A DNA stretch of 64,000 bases from Tractidigestivibacter scatoligenes (GCF_001494635.1 NZ_LOJF01000010.1:186001-250000); one strand, 5' to 3'; positions 8,385 to 17,786 are shown, numbered from the stretch's first letter. Translations and numbers: made by a program. The notes: a model not told the origin generated them from the sequence alone.

Positions 8385-8836
8385 TGGGATCTGCCAAGAA
8401 GTCCATGGGGGCAGCTGGCGTCTTCAACGCCATTGTCTGCCTGCTGAGCATCGTGACGTTCGTGCTCTACGTGATGAACGCGACCCGCGCGTACTACGTC
8501 GACCTCAACCCGGTCATCGCCGCCCTGCTCGTTGTTGCCATTGCGGCGGAGGTCATCGTCCTTGCCCTTGGCCGTGGCAAGGAGGGCTATGCCCTGGCCA
8601 TTGTCTCTGACGTGCTGCGCGTTGCCGTGCCCTGCTGCCTTGCGGTTGCCGGCGTGATGTTTATCTCCGCCCGCGTCGAGTCCCTGGCGCAGGTCCTTGG
8701 CTCGAACCTCGAGCTGGGCAACGTCGAGGCGCACGAGGCGGCCACCCAGGCCGTTGCGGTTATCGTCATCTCGCTGGTGACCTGGCTCTTTTCCGTGATT
8801 GCCGCCTTCCTGGGCCACGGCAAGAGCGCAAAGTAG
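8384..8836 (+). CDS. Small four-helix membrane protein coupled to the GH3 enzyme
   Basis: A 150-residue protein of unknown family with four hydrophobic segments (about 12-30, 44-62, 68-92 and 120-142) and short charged ends (MGSAKKS..., GHGKSAK). Its ATG overlaps the stop codon of the GH3 gene by one base, which implies translational coupling and roughly matched expression. Since the GH3 enzyme has its own membrane helices, this protein may hold or escort it in the membrane; that is inference from context only. A terminator follows, so the two genes form a complete transcription unit. Confidence 0.7.
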   Translation: MGSAKKSMGAAGVFNAIVCLLSIVTFVLYVMNATRAYYVDLNPVIAALLVVAIAAEVIVLALGRGKEGYALAIVSDVLRVAVPCCLAVAGVMFISARVESLAQVLGSNLELGNVEAHEAATQAVAVIVISLVTWLFSVIAAFLGHGKSAK

Positions 8837-8880
8837 CCAGACCTTGGCCGGCGGGCGCGCGTCGGCGAGAATGGGTAGTA

Positions 8881-8920
8881 CTGGGCGGGCAGGGGATGCG
8901 TCCCGTGCCCGCCCTTCTTT
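8881..8920 (+). terminator. Terminator after the GH3/membrane protein pair
   Basis: The arms GGGCGGGCA and TGCCCGCCC enclose a GGGGATGCGTCCC sub-stem and are followed by TTCTTT, just before the rhamnosidase gene. Confidence 0.65.
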
Positions 8921-8935
8921 GAAGTGGGGGATTGC

Positions 8936-11494
8936 ATGCTGAAGCTACGGCGTTTTGCCTGTGAGGACCTTGAGACCGGTTGCGTGACGGACGAGGCGCG
9001 CCCTCGCTTCTCCTTTGCCTTCGAGAGCGACCGGCAGGGCGCAAGCCTGCGGGAGGTCGTGCTCGAGGTCAACGGCTGGACGTGGCGAGGTACGGACGAG
9101 GTGGCGGTGCGCTACGACGGCGCGCCCCTCTCGCCCTGTACCGTCTACCAGGCACGCGTTTGCGCGACCGATGACGCCGGGGAGTCCGCCGAGGGCACGC
9201 TGGAGTTTGAGACGGGGCTTCTCGGCGGCTCGTGGGAGGCGGAGTGGATCAGCGACGCCGCCTACCGCTTTGACGAGAAGGGCGTGGCGCCTGTGCCCAT
9301 GGTCTTCAAGCATGCCTTCTCGCTTGGCGGTAAGGTGCGTCGAGCTCGCGTCTACGCCACGGCCCTGGGCATCTACGACATCTCGCTCAACGGCCAGCGG
9401 GTGGGGGAGCGCTACTTTGCGCCCGGCTTCACCTCGTATGGCTCGACGCTCCAGTACCAGACCTATGACGTAACGAAGCGGCTCGGCTCCTCGAACGAGC
9501 TGGTGGTCACCGTTGCCGGAGGCTGGGCGGTGGGGCCATTCTCCTACACGCGCAAGAACCGGGTCACCGCAGACAGGCAGGCCCTGCTCCTTGAGGTGCG
9601 CGTGGAGTATGCGGACGGCACAACGCAGGTCCTGGGTACCGGCGAGGACTGGCAGGTCACCGAGGATGGGCCATGCCGCATGGCCTGCTTCTACGACGGT
9701 GAGACGTACGACGCCCGTGTGAGCCTGGACAACGTCACCTGGCGCCCGGCCGCGCGTGAGGCCCTGCGCGTGAGCCCCGCGCTTGTCGCCGAGGACGGCG
9801 CCCCCGTGCGCGCCCATGAGGTCATGCGCCCCGTGAGCTGCACAAAGGTGGGCGACGAGCTGGTCTATGACTTTGGGCAGAACTTCGCCGGCGTGGTTGA
9901 CCTGGTGGTTGACGGGCACGAGAGCCAGACAATCACGGTGCGCCATGCAGAGATCCTGAAGCCAGACGGCACGCTCAACACGGACTTCCTGCGCACGGCC
10001 AAGGCAACGCTCACCTATGTGTGCCGAGAAGGGCGCCAGGAGTTCTCGCCGCGCCTTACCTACATGGGATTTCGCTACGTTGCGGTGAGCGGGGTCGACG
10101 AGGGCGACATCAAGATTTGCGCCCACGCGCTCTACTCCGACCTGCGCACGACCGGCGAGTTTGGCTGCTCTGACGAGCGTCTCAACCGCCTGCAGCAAAA
10201 CATCGTTTGGAGCTCGAAGTCTAACCTCATGGACATCCCCACCGACTGCCCGCAGCGAGACGAGCGCATGGGCTGGACGGGTGACATTGCCGTCTTTGCC
10301 CCAACGGCCTGCTACAACTTTGACATGGGTCGCTTCCTGCGCAAATGGCTGCGCGACCTGCGCTCCGAGCAGTACCGCACGGGCGGCATTCCCGTAACGG
10401 TGCCTGCGCAGGGCTTTGGCTTTCCCACCACCATCCCTCCCATGGCGGTGGACTTCTGGGGAGACGCCTGCGTCCTGGTGCCGTGGGCGCTCTACCAGGC
10501 CGAAGGTGACGTTGAGGTTCTCCGCGAGAACTTCGACACCATGAGGCGCTACGTTGACGCCTGTCGATTCTGGGCGCGCTTTGGCGTGGGCGACTACTGC
10601 TACATATGGCACACACCGGCGGTGCTCCACTTCGGCGACTGGGTTGCCCCCGACGTGCCCAAGATGGGCCAGTGGCAGGCTCGCAGCAAGTGGACGGCAA
10701 CGGCAAGCCTTCAGCACACAAGCGCTCTCGTGGCCCGCATTGCAAAGATCCTTGACGAGAAGGACGCTGCCGAGAAGTACGGCCGCCTGAGCGCGCGCGT
10801 TGCCAGGGCGTACCGCAACGTCTTCACCGACGGTCACGGTAGGCTCAAGCAGGAGTTCCAGACTGCCTATGTCCTCCCCATCCAGTTTGGCATGCTCGAG
10901 GGAGACGAGCTTCGCGCGGCAGTGAAGCGTCTGTCTCAGCTGGTTGAGCAGGGCGGCTACCGCATTGGGACGGGTTTTCCTGGCACGCCGTACATTCTCT
11001 TTGCCCTGGCAGACAACGGTGAGAAGGACACTGCGTTCCAGATGCTCGAGTGCACGTCGTGTCCCTCGTGGCTCTACGAGGTGGTGCATGGCGCAACAAC
11101 CATCTGGGAGCGTTGGGACGGCCTGGACGAGAACGGCAACTGCCCTATCGGCGACGACGGCACGGACATCATGATCTCGTACAACCACTACGCCAGTGGT
11201 GCGGTGGGAGACTTTCTCTACCGTCGCGTGGCGGGCCTAGAGCAGCTTGAGCCGGGATATCGCAGGTCACGCGTGCAGCCGCTTGTTGGGGGAGGGCTTT
11301 GCTCCGCTCACGGTGCGGTCGAGACGCCCTATGGGCGGCTTGCCAGTAGTTGGAAGCTTGATGGCTCGTCCTTCTCGCTTGAGGTCGAGGTGCCCCTGGG
11401 CACCACCTGCGAGGTCGTGCTACCCGACGGAAGCACGCGCGAGGTGGGGTGCGGTTCGTACGCGTTTTCATGCGAAGTGGAGGGTGCGCGATGA
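8936..11494 (+). CDS. Alpha-L-rhamnosidase, GH78
   Basis: An 852-residue cytoplasmic enzyme with no signal peptide that removes terminal alpha-L-rhamnose from glycosides. The N-terminal part holds beta-sandwich domains including a carbohydrate-binding-like region (about 120-270). The GH78 hallmark D437-CPQRDERMGWTGD-450 lies in the (alpha/alpha)6 barrel and supplies the conserved acidic residues D437, D442/E443 and D450. Further conserved parts are WALYQAEGD, ATTIWERWDG and SYNHYASGAVGDFLY, followed by a C-terminal beta domain. The ATG at 8936 was preferred to a GTG 12 bases upstream because it aligns with family starts and has GTGGGGGA before it. Its stop overlaps the start of the GH2 gene (ATGA), so the two are co-translated. 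Confidence 0.93.
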   Translation: MLKLRRFACEDLETGCVTDEARPRFSFAFESDRQGASLREVVLEVNGWTWRGTDEVAVRYDGAPLSPCTVYQARVCATDDAGESAEGTLEFETGLLGGSWEAEWISDAAYRFDEKGVAPVPMVFKHAFSLGGKVRRARVYATALGIYDISLNGQRVGERYFAPGFTSYGSTLQYQTYDVTKRLGSSNELVVTVAGGWAVGPFSYTRKNRVTADRQALLLEVRVEYADGTTQVLGTGEDWQVTEDGPCRMACFYDGETYDARVSLDNVTWRPAAREALRVSPALVAEDGAPVRAHEVMRPVSCTKVGDELVYDFGQNFAGVVDLVVDGHESQTITVRHAEILKPDGTLNTDFLRTAKATLTYVCREGRQEFSPRLTYMGFRYVAVSGVDEGDIKICAHALYSDLRTTGEFGCSDERLNRLQQNIVWSSKSNLMDIPTDCPQRDERMGWTGDIAVFAPTACYNFDMGRFLRKWLRDLRSEQYRTGGIPVTVPAQGFGFPTTIPPMAVDFWGDACVLVPWALYQAEGDVEVLRENFDTMRRYVDACRFWARFGVGDYCYIWHTPAVLHFGDWVAPDVPKMGQWQARSKWTATASLQHTSALVARIAKILDEKDAAEKYGRLSARVARAYRNVFTDGHGRLKQEFQTAYVLPIQFGMLEGDELRAAVKRLSQLVEQGGYRIGTGFPGTPYILFALADNGEKDTAFQMLECTSCPSWLYEVVHGATTIWERWDGLDENGNCPIGDDGTDIMISYNHYASGAVGDFLYRRVAGLEQLEPGYRRSRVQPLVGGGLCSAHGAVETPYGRLASSWKLDGSSFSLEVEVPLGTTCEVVLPDGSTREVGCGSYAFSCEVEGAR

Positions 11495-14025
11495 AGGGTC
11501 TTTCGTTTAACGAGGGATGGCAGTTCAGGCGGATTGCCCTTGACGGCGAGGAGGACGCGCCGTTCAAGGCGGTTAAGCTTCCCCACGACGCAATGATTGG
11601 CGAGACGCGCAGCCCGCAGGCGGTCTCGGCCCAGAACAGCGGCTGGTTCGAGGGACGCGACTACGAGTACGCCAAGACCTGGACCCCGCCAGAGGAGCTT
11701 GCTGGCAAGTCCCTCCTCCTCGAGTTCGAGGGCGTCTACCATCTGGCCCAGGTATGGATCGACGGCACGCTTGTTGCGGAGCGGCCGTACGGCTACACGA
11801 ACTTCTACGTGGACCTTGCTGGGCTTGTGGAGCCCGGTAGGCCCTGCGAGCTGCGCGTTGTTGCCAGGAACTCCGACCAGCCCAACAGCCGCTGGTACTC
11901 TGGTGCCGGCATCTACCGTCCAGTCACGCTGTGGGTGGGCGAGCCGGTCCACCTGTTGCCAAACGGCATCGCCGTGCGGACACTCTCGCTGGACGGCGGC
12001 CGTGCCTGCGTTGAGGTCTCGCTCGAGGCGAGCGGCTCCGGGCTGGCAACGGTCAAGCTTCTCCCCGAGAGTTCGAAGGAACCTGTCGCCACGGGTAGTG
12101 TCGAGCTGGGCGAGGACGGAACCGGGGCGATGACGCTCGAGGTGCCGCAGCCCCGCACCTGGTCGCCGGACCATCCGGACCTCTATCGTTGCCGCGTTGA
12201 CCTTGCGGCAGGGGGCAATGCCGTCGATCACGGCGAGACGTTCTTTGGCATCCGCACCCTTGCGTGGGGCGATGACGGGCTTCTCCTCAACGGTGACCGC
12301 ATCGTGCTTCGGGGCGCCTGTATCCACCACGACAACGGCGTGCTGGGTGCCTGCGCCTTTGCCGATGCGGAGTGGCGCAAGGCCCTGCTCATGCGCGAGC
12401 AGGGCTACAACGCCGTGCGCTCTGCCCACAACCCCTGCTCGAAGGCGCTGCTCGACGCCTGCGACCACCTTGGCGTGCTGGTCATGGACGAGTACGTTGA
12501 CCACTGGTACATCCACAAGACGCTCCACGACTACGTTGACTACTTCGACGCATGGTGGCGCCGCGACCTTGCCGACATGGCCGAGAAGGACCGCAACCAC
12601 CCCAGCGTGGTGCTCTACTCGATTGGCAACGAGGTTGCCGAGACCGCTCAGGAGCGAGGCGTCCTTCTCACCCGCCAGATGGTCGAGCACCTGCATTCCC
12701 TTGATCCTACGCGACCCGTTACCTGCGGTGTCAACATCTTCTTTAACCTGCTGAGCTCGCTTGGGCTGGGGCAGTACTCAGACGAGAAGGCCCGCCGCGA
12801 GGCCGAGCAGGCCGCTCGCCAGGGCGCAACGCCGCACCGCGCGGTGGGAAGCGAGTTCTACAACAGGCTGGCCGGGCTTCTTGGTGCGGGATTCATGAAG
12901 AAGGGGGCCGCGCTGCCCGCATGCGACCGCGTCACGCGCGACGCCTTCGCGCAGATGGAAGTTGCGGGCTACAACTACGGCATCGACCGTTACAAGCACG
13001 ACCTGCGGGCCTACCCGCACCGCCTGATCTTGGGCAGCGAGACCTTCTGCTCCGATGCACAGCGGTTCAGCGACCTTGCCAAGAAGGAGCCTCGGCTCAT
13101 CGGCGACTTTGTGTGGTCTGGCATGGACTACTTGGGCGAGACGGGCGTGGGCGCCTGGGAGTATGCCGACTACGCGCCTCGCGAGGGCGGGTTTGGCTGG
13201 CTCACGGCTGGCTCCGGTCGCGTGGACCTTACGGGCAAGCCCCTGGGGGAGGCGCTCTACACGCGCGTCGCGCTTGCTGGGGAGGCAGGTCCCTACCTGG
13301 CCGTTTGTCCCGTGAACCATACGGGCGAGCCGCACACGCCAAGCGCCTGGAAGATGTCGAACGCCATTGCATCGTGGAGCTGGGACGGCTGCGAGGGGAG
13401 GGTTGCCAACGTCGAGGTCTACGCGCGAGCGCACGCGGTGGTGTTGCTTCTCAACGGCCGTGAGGTTGGCCGCAGGCTGTTTAGGGGCTCGTGCCTGGCG
13501 CGGATGTCGTGCCGCTACGAGCCTGGTTCGCTTGAGGCCGTTGCCCTCGGCGCAGATGGTCGTGAGCTGGGGCGTTGCGTGCTGAGAAGCGCGGACGGCC
13601 CGACGGAGCTTCGCGCCGAGGTGGAGTATGCCGGCGTGCCGGGCGGGTTCGTGCGGCGCGACGTCTGGCGCGAGGGCGAGCCGGTGGTAGAGACCCATGT
13701 CGGTGCCGAGGCGCCCGACGTTTCTCACGAGGGCGCGGTCGTCGGGGCCGGCCGGCTTGCGTTTGTCCGCGTGCGCTACACCGGTGCCAACGGCGAGACC
13801 CGGCCGCTCGCAAGGGGTGTGCTGAGGGCTTCGGTCGAGGGTGGGGACCTCCTCGGCTTTGGCTGCGCTTCGCCCTTCAACGAGGGGAGCTTCGTCACGG
13901 GCGAGACCCAGACCTACTTCGGCGAGGCTCTGGCCGTGGTGCGTCCGGCTGCAGGGTCCCGGTGCGTGCGTCTCTCCGTCACCGATGGCACGCTCTCGGC
14001 GACGGCGACTCTGACTGTCGCTTAG
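11491..14025 (+). CDS. Glycoside hydrolase family 2 enzyme (beta-galactosidase/glycosidase type)
   Basis: An 844-residue cytoplasmic GH2 enzyme. The sugar-binding domain (residues 1-150), immunoglobulin-like domain (about 155-255) and TIM barrel (about 260-560) are all visible. The acid/base is E381 in YSIGNEVAE and the predicted nucleophile is E517 in LILGSETF. C-terminal beta domains (about 600-840) include a DUF4982-like part. The subfamily with SETF rather than TEYG covers several specificities (galactosides, glucuronides, other beta-glycosides), so the substrate is open. The start overlaps the rhamnosidase stop by four bases. No secretion signal is seen, which implies that its substrate is imported. 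Confidence 0.88.
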   Translation: MKGLSFNEGWQFRRIALDGEEDAPFKAVKLPHDAMIGETRSPQAVSAQNSGWFEGRDYEYAKTWTPPEELAGKSLLLEFEGVYHLAQVWIDGTLVAERPYGYTNFYVDLAGLVEPGRPCELRVVARNSDQPNSRWYSGAGIYRPVTLWVGEPVHLLPNGIAVRTLSLDGGRACVEVSLEASGSGLATVKLLPESSKEPVATGSVELGEDGTGAMTLEVPQPRTWSPDHPDLYRCRVDLAAGGNAVDHGETFFGIRTLAWGDDGLLLNGDRIVLRGACIHHDNGVLGACAFADAEWRKALLMREQGYNAVRSAHNPCSKALLDACDHLGVLVMDEYVDHWYIHKTLHDYVDYFDAWWRRDLADMAEKDRNHPSVVLYSIGNEVAETAQERGVLLTRQMVEHLHSLDPTRPVTCGVNIFFNLLSSLGLGQYSDEKARREAEQAARQGATPHRAVGSEFYNRLAGLLGAGFMKKGAALPACDRVTRDAFAQMEVAGYNYGIDRYKHDLRAYPHRLILGSETFCSDAQRFSDLAKKEPRLIGDFVWSGMDYLGETGVGAWEYADYAPREGGFGWLTAGSGRVDLTGKPLGEALYTRVALAGEAGPYLAVCPVNHTGEPHTPSAWKMSNAIASWSWDGCEGRVANVEVYARAHAVVLLLNGREVGRRLFRGSCLARMSCRYEPGSLEAVALGADGRELGRCVLRSADGPTELRAEVEYAGVPGGFVRRDVWREGEPVVETHVGAEAPDVSHEGAVVGAGRLAFVRVRYTGANGETRPLARGVLRASVEGGDLLGFGCASPFNEGSFVTGETQTYFGEALAVVRPAAGSRCVRLSVTDGTLSATATLTVA

Positions 14026-14180
14026 GAGACAAGCCCGTCTTGTTGTTGGGACCGCCTGGCCGCTTTCGAGCAGATGACGCGCATGGCGTGGCGACTCTGC
14101 CGAAGCCGAGCCGGCGACCCCTGCTTTTTGGTCGCGATTTCTCCCCGCGCAGGGGTCCTCGCAACCTCGGGACCTCAAAT

Positions 14181-14399
14181 TACGTGCAGAAGTGAGGTTG
14201 TGTGTAAGTGGCCCCTCCGCCGGAGGGGCCACTTCGAAGTTGGCCTCTAGAATATTGCAATACAATAAAAACGTTACGCCTGTTGAACTCGGGTTAGGAG
14301 GGCACATGCCTCCCACGTCATGGCCACCGGGGCGTTATTGAACACGTGGCCGTGCCGTTTCGTGCCCCCAGAGCCCACACAACCTCACTTCTGCACGTA
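14181..14399. repeat. 219-bp element with perfect 24-bp terminal inverted repeats
   Basis: The 24 bases at 14181-14204 (beginning TACGTGCAGAAGTGAGG) recur exactly, inverted, at 14376-14399. The interior has no open reading frame of note but carries a perfect 14-bp hairpin. The size and perfect ends fit a miniature inverted-repeat transposable element, or a transposon-end relic, inserted after the GH2 gene. No clear target duplication is visible by eye. Confidence 0.65.
14206..14234 (+). terminator. Hairpin after the GH2 gene
   Basis: AAGTGGCCCCTCCG is followed, after one base, by its exact complement. No T-run follows directly, but the position 180 bases after the GH78-GH2 operon suits a terminator. 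It lies inside the 219-bp element. Confidence 0.45.
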
Positions 14400-14443
14400 C
14401 TTTTGCCGATCCTAATTGCCTGGACCCTTCCGTAGTACGAAAA

Positions 14444-14471
14444 CCCCTCCGGCACGTGCGTGCCGGAGGGG
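14444..14471 (-). terminator. Terminator of the sugar carrier gene
   Basis: On the minus strand, CCCCTCCGGCAC and its complement form a perfect 12-bp stem around four bases, followed by TTTTCG. It lies about 60 bases past the carrier stop codon. Confidence 0.7.
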
Positions 14472-14532
14472 CGGGGAAGGGAGGGACAGGTTGGTTTTCG
14501 TGGCCGATTGAGGTTTTTGCGGCGAGCGGTGC

Positions 14533-16038
14533 CTACTCGTGATTGGCCTCTGTAACTGCGCCTTCGTTGCGCTCCTTGAGGGCCGCCTGCTCTGCCGGGA
14601 GGTTCTTCTCAACCGTGAAGAACAGGAGCAGCACGCCGCAGATGGCAAACGCAACGGTCTCAACCCAGATGTAGCTGCCGGCGATTGCCGCCTGTGCCGC
14701 CACGGACTGTGCGGCAACGCCACGCGCAACGTCGGCGGCCTGGTCGTAGCCCACGCCACCAAGGATGCCCGAGAAGATCGCGTTGCAGATGGGCGTGGCG
14801 GCGACGGCGATGCAGCTGTAGATGGACATGGTGAGGCCGTCGGTGCGGATGTGGTTCTTGTACTCGATGTGGTCGATTACGTCGGCGAGCATGGCAAGAA
14901 TCATGTAGCCAAGCGGCGCAGACCCAAGGCACTTGATCGCGACGCCCGCAGCAACAGGGACAATATTGCTCCCGCCAAGACCTGCAATGACACCGCCAAT
15001 GACGCCCACTACCATGCCCACAATGCACACGCGCTGCTTGCCAAACTTGTTGCACAGCGGAATCACAAAGAGGATGGCTGCGGCCATGGGAAGGGCGCCC
15101 ATGATGCTGAGGAGCGACTGAGACGCGCCCCACGCCTCTGCGGTGCCAAAGTAGCTGTTATCCAGAACCCACTTGCAGAAGTACACCATCGAGCCGTTCT
15201 TGAACGCTCCGCTGAACTGGTAGAGCAGGTACGCAACAATGATGACCCACCACATGGGCTCGTGCGTGACGGAGGAGAGCTGGCGCGAAAGCGACGGCGC
15301 CTCCTGCTTTTCGCCCTCGCTCTGCGAGGCGCTTACCTCCTCGGTGATGCGCTCGCGTGTGAAGCGAAACTGCAGGTAGACGGTGATAAGCGTAAAGAGG
15401 GCGATGGCGGACATCGCAAGGAGCCAGAGGTTCTGGTCCTCCTTCAGGAAGAACGAGACAAGGATGGGGAAGACCATGGTTCCGGCACCCATGACGCCAA
15501 AGCCGGCGATGTTGGTGAAGGATGCCATGGTGCCGCGCTTCTCGGTGTCACGCGTGGAAACGGCGACAAGGGCCGAGTTCGCGGTGTTGTAGATGGGGTA
15601 GGCCACCGAGTAGTAGAGGTTGAACGCAATGGCAATCCACACCATGCGCGCGGCGCCCTCAAACGGCACAAAGAACATGAGCACCGTGGACACCGCAAGC
15701 GTGAGGGCCGAAAGCAGAATCCAGGGGCGCGCCTTGCCGGCAAGGCAGTGGGTGCGCTCGATGAGCTGGCCAACCATGAGGTTGGCTATGACGATAAGAA
15801 CGGTCGAGATAAGCTGCAGTGCCGTGAGGAACGAGAGGTCGAGCCGCAGGACATCGGTGAAGTAGTTCTGCAGCTGGCTTGTGAAGATGCCGCTGGCGAG
15901 AAGACCGCCGAACGGGCCGAGGAAGTAGCCAAAGATCACCTCGGGCGGTGTGACGCGGTCGCGCTTTGCAAGCGAGCTGGTAAATGGGCTAGACCAGAAG
16001 CCCTTGTCCTTCTCGTCCGTCGACGTGTTGTCTGTCAT
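14533..16038 (-). CDS. MFS sugar carrier, GPH (MelB-like) family
   Basis: A 501-residue integral membrane protein with twelve predicted helices, resembling glycoside-pentoside-hexuronide:cation symporters. Family-typical features are the early PPEVIFGYFLGPFGGLLASG segment, the loop KARPWILLSAL, and DVIDHIEYKNHIRTDG in the second half, which is a clear GPH signature near helix 10-11. The ATG at 16038 was chosen because GGGGGAGCAC precedes it; the frame runs open further upstream without such a site. It is divergent from rhaB and shares its control region, so L-rhamnose, rhamnosides or rhamnosylated glycosides are the likely cargo. That is inference from context. Confidence 0.87.
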   Translation of the reverse strand: MTDNTSTDEKDKGFWSSPFTSSLAKRDRVTPPEVIFGYFLGPFGGLLASGIFTSQLQNYFTDVLRLDLSFLTALQLISTVLIVIANLMVGQLIERTHCLAGKARPWILLSALTLAVSTVLMFFVPFEGAARMVWIAIAFNLYYSVAYPIYNTANSALVAVSTRDTEKRGTMASFTNIAGFGVMGAGTMVFPILVSFFLKEDQNLWLLAMSAIALFTLITVYLQFRFTRERITEEVSASQSEGEKQEAPSLSRQLSSVTHEPMWWVIIVAYLLYQFSGAFKNGSMVYFCKWVLDNSYFGTAEAWGASQSLLSIMGALPMAAAILFVIPLCNKFGKQRVCIVGMVVGVIGGVIAGLGGSNIVPVAAGVAIKCLGSAPLGYMILAMLADVIDHIEYKNHIRTDGLTMSIYSCIAVAATPICNAIFSGILGGVGYDQAADVARGVAAQSVAAQAAIAGSYIWVETVAFAICGVLLLFFTVEKNLPAEQAALKERNEGAVTEANHE

Positions 16039-16349
16039 GTGCTCCCCCTGTCCTGCATTTTGGGCCGGTGGCCCGCAATGATGACGAATCCGACACAATC
16101 TCATTGTGGGATATGTTACCAAGAAATACGTAAGTTATGAAAACGATTTGCAGACGGTCGAGTTCGCCCGGTGACAGGCACCTAGAATCGGTCTGCGCGC
16201 GTGGAGGAACCGGTTAGAAAATTCTTACCTACGTTTAGCGAAATTATGTGACTAATTACCAAATCCGAGGTCAACCCTTATGGTTCAGCAGGTATTGTAG
16301 TGCGTGACACAAGGACGGCACGCACTTGAGCGTACGTGAAGGAGAGTCC
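16039..16349. promoter_or_regulatory. Divergent control region between sugar carrier and rhaB
   Basis: This 311-base gene-free region must hold promoters for both directions. It has an operator-like site at 16139-16151, a TACGTAA at 16127-16133, and a lower-GC stretch around 16210-16265. No riboswitch fold is recognised. Confidence 0.6.
16139..16151. promoter_or_regulatory. Operator-like site shared with the GH3 promoter
   Basis: GAAAACGATTTGC, read on the minus strand as GCAAATCGTTTTC, differs at one base from the site at 5140-5152. Its position between the two divergent transcription units suits a sugar-responsive repressor or catabolite regulator of LacI type. Confidence 0.5.
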
Positions 16350-17786
16350 ATGGCACTTCGCCACCTTGCAATAGACATTGGTGCTTCCAGCGGTCGCGCC
16401 ATCGTGGGCGAGCTTGACGAGACGGGCCGGCTGCGCCTTACCGAGGTCCATCGCTTCGAGAACGGCCTCGTCCAGCGCGGCGGGCATCTGTGCTGGGACA
16501 TCGACGCCCTGTGGGAGAGCGTGCTCGACGGGCTTGCCGCTGCACACGAGCGGGGCCTCACGCCTGCCACGGTGGGCGTGGATACCTGGGGCGTGGACTT
16601 TGTCCTGCTCGACGGGAGCGACCGCCGCCTCGGCGAGGCCGTGGGCTATCGCGACGCGCGAACCCAGGGTGTGCGGGAGGAGCTAGAACGCACGGGCGTG
16701 CTGCCCTTCTCGGAGCACTACGCACGCACGGGCATCCAGTACCAGCCCTTCAACACGGCCTACCAGCTGTGGGCCCTCAAGCGCGAGCATCCCGAGCAGC
16801 TGGCGGCGGCGCGCACCTTCCTCATGGTGCCCGACTACCTCAACTTCCTGCTCTGCGGCGAGAAGGCCAACGAGTACACCAACGCGTCGACTACGGCGCT
16901 GGTGGGGGCCACGTCGCGCGATTGGGACCGCGAGCTCCTCGGGCGTCTCGACCTGCCGGCAGACATCTTCCTGCCCGTTTCCATGCCGGGCTGCGCGCTG
17001 GGCCACCTGCGTCCGGAGGTCGCGCGCCGCGTGGGCTTCGATGCGGAGGTGGTGCTTCCTGCCACGCACGACACGGGCTCGGCGTTCCTGGCTGTTCCCG
17101 CGCGAGACGATCGTGCCGCGTTTCTGAGCTCGGGTACCTGGAGCCTTCTTGGCACGGAGCTTGCGGCACCCGTGACCTCGCCCAGCAGCGCGGCGGCAAA
17201 CTTTACGAACGAGGGCGGCTACCAGGCCCGCTATCGCTACCTCAAGAACATCATGGGCCTCTGGATGATCCAATGCGTGCGCAGGGAGTCCGCGCGGCCG
17301 GACGGTAGCCTTCCCACCTGGGGCGAGCTTGTCTCGGCGGCAAGCGACGCTCACGAGCAGGGCTTCCGTTCGACCGTGGACGCAGAGGACGAGCGCTTCC
17401 TCTCGCCAGACTCCATGGTGGGCGAGGTATGCGCTGCGTGCGCAGAGGCTGGCCAGCCGGTGCCCGGCACCACGGGCGAGGTTGCCTGCACGGTCTACGA
17501 CTCTTTGGCCGCAGACTACGCGCGAACGGTGCGCCAGATGCAGGAGTTCACCGGCACCACGTTTACCAGCGTAAACGTTGTGGGCGGCGGCTCTGCCAAC
17601 GCCTACCTCAATCAGGCCACGGCAAACGCCTGTGGCCTGCCTGTCTACGCCGGTCCCACCGAGGGCACCGCGCTCGGCAACCTCATTGTGCAGATGATCC
17701 ACGCGGGCGAGCTGGCGGACCTCGTCTCTGCCCGCGCGGCGATTGCAAGAAGCTTTGACATCAAGGAGGTACTACCCCATGAGTGA
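16350..17786 (+). CDS. rhaB: Rhamnulokinase
   Basis: A 478-residue FGGY-family kinase that phosphorylates L-rhamnulose at position 1. The N-terminal ATPase core begins LAIDIGASSGRAIVGEL. Also visible are the substrate-binding DTWGVDFVLLD, YRDART, SSGTWSLLGTEL, and the C-terminal VVGGGSANAYLNQATANACGLPVYAGPTEGTALGN, all characteristic of RhaB. AAGGAGA lies six bases before the ATG at 16350. The stop lies eight bases inside the next gene, so rhaB-rhaA-rhaD form one tightly coupled operon in the pathway order kinase, isomerase, aldolase. Confidence 0.95.
   Translation: MALRHLAIDIGASSGRAIVGELDETGRLRLTEVHRFENGLVQRGGHLCWDIDALWESVLDGLAAAHERGLTPATVGVDTWGVDFVLLDGSDRRLGEAVGYRDARTQGVREELERTGVLPFSEHYARTGIQYQPFNTAYQLWALKREHPEQLAAARTFLMVPDYLNFLLCGEKANEYTNASTTALVGATSRDWDRELLGRLDLPADIFLPVSMPGCALGHLRPEVARRVGFDAEVVLPATHDTGSAFLAVPARDDRAAFLSSGTWSLLGTELAAPVTSPSSAAANFTNEGGYQARYRYLKNIMGLWMIQCVRRESARPDGSLPTWGELVSAASDAHEQGFRSTVDAEDERFLSPDSMVGEVCAACAEAGQPVPGTTGEVACTVYDSLAADYARTVRQMQEFTGTTFTSVNVVGGGSANAYLNQATANACGLPVYAGPTEGTALGNLIVQMIHAGELADLVSARAAIARSFDIKEVLPHE

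Larger units (their letters stand above)
14026..14532. other. 507-base gene-free tract between GH2 and the sugar carrier
   Basis: This tract holds a terminator for each flanking gene and a 219-bp element with perfect terminal inverted repeats, described separately. I see no coding gene in it. The segment 14245-14280 is AT-rich and includes AATAAAAACGTTACG, which resembles half of the CG-centred operators seen elsewhere. Confidence 0.7.

Noticed and set aside
14206-14234. Riboswitch after GH2
   Set aside because: A simple perfect hairpin without a conserved aptamer; its position after the gene suits a terminator.
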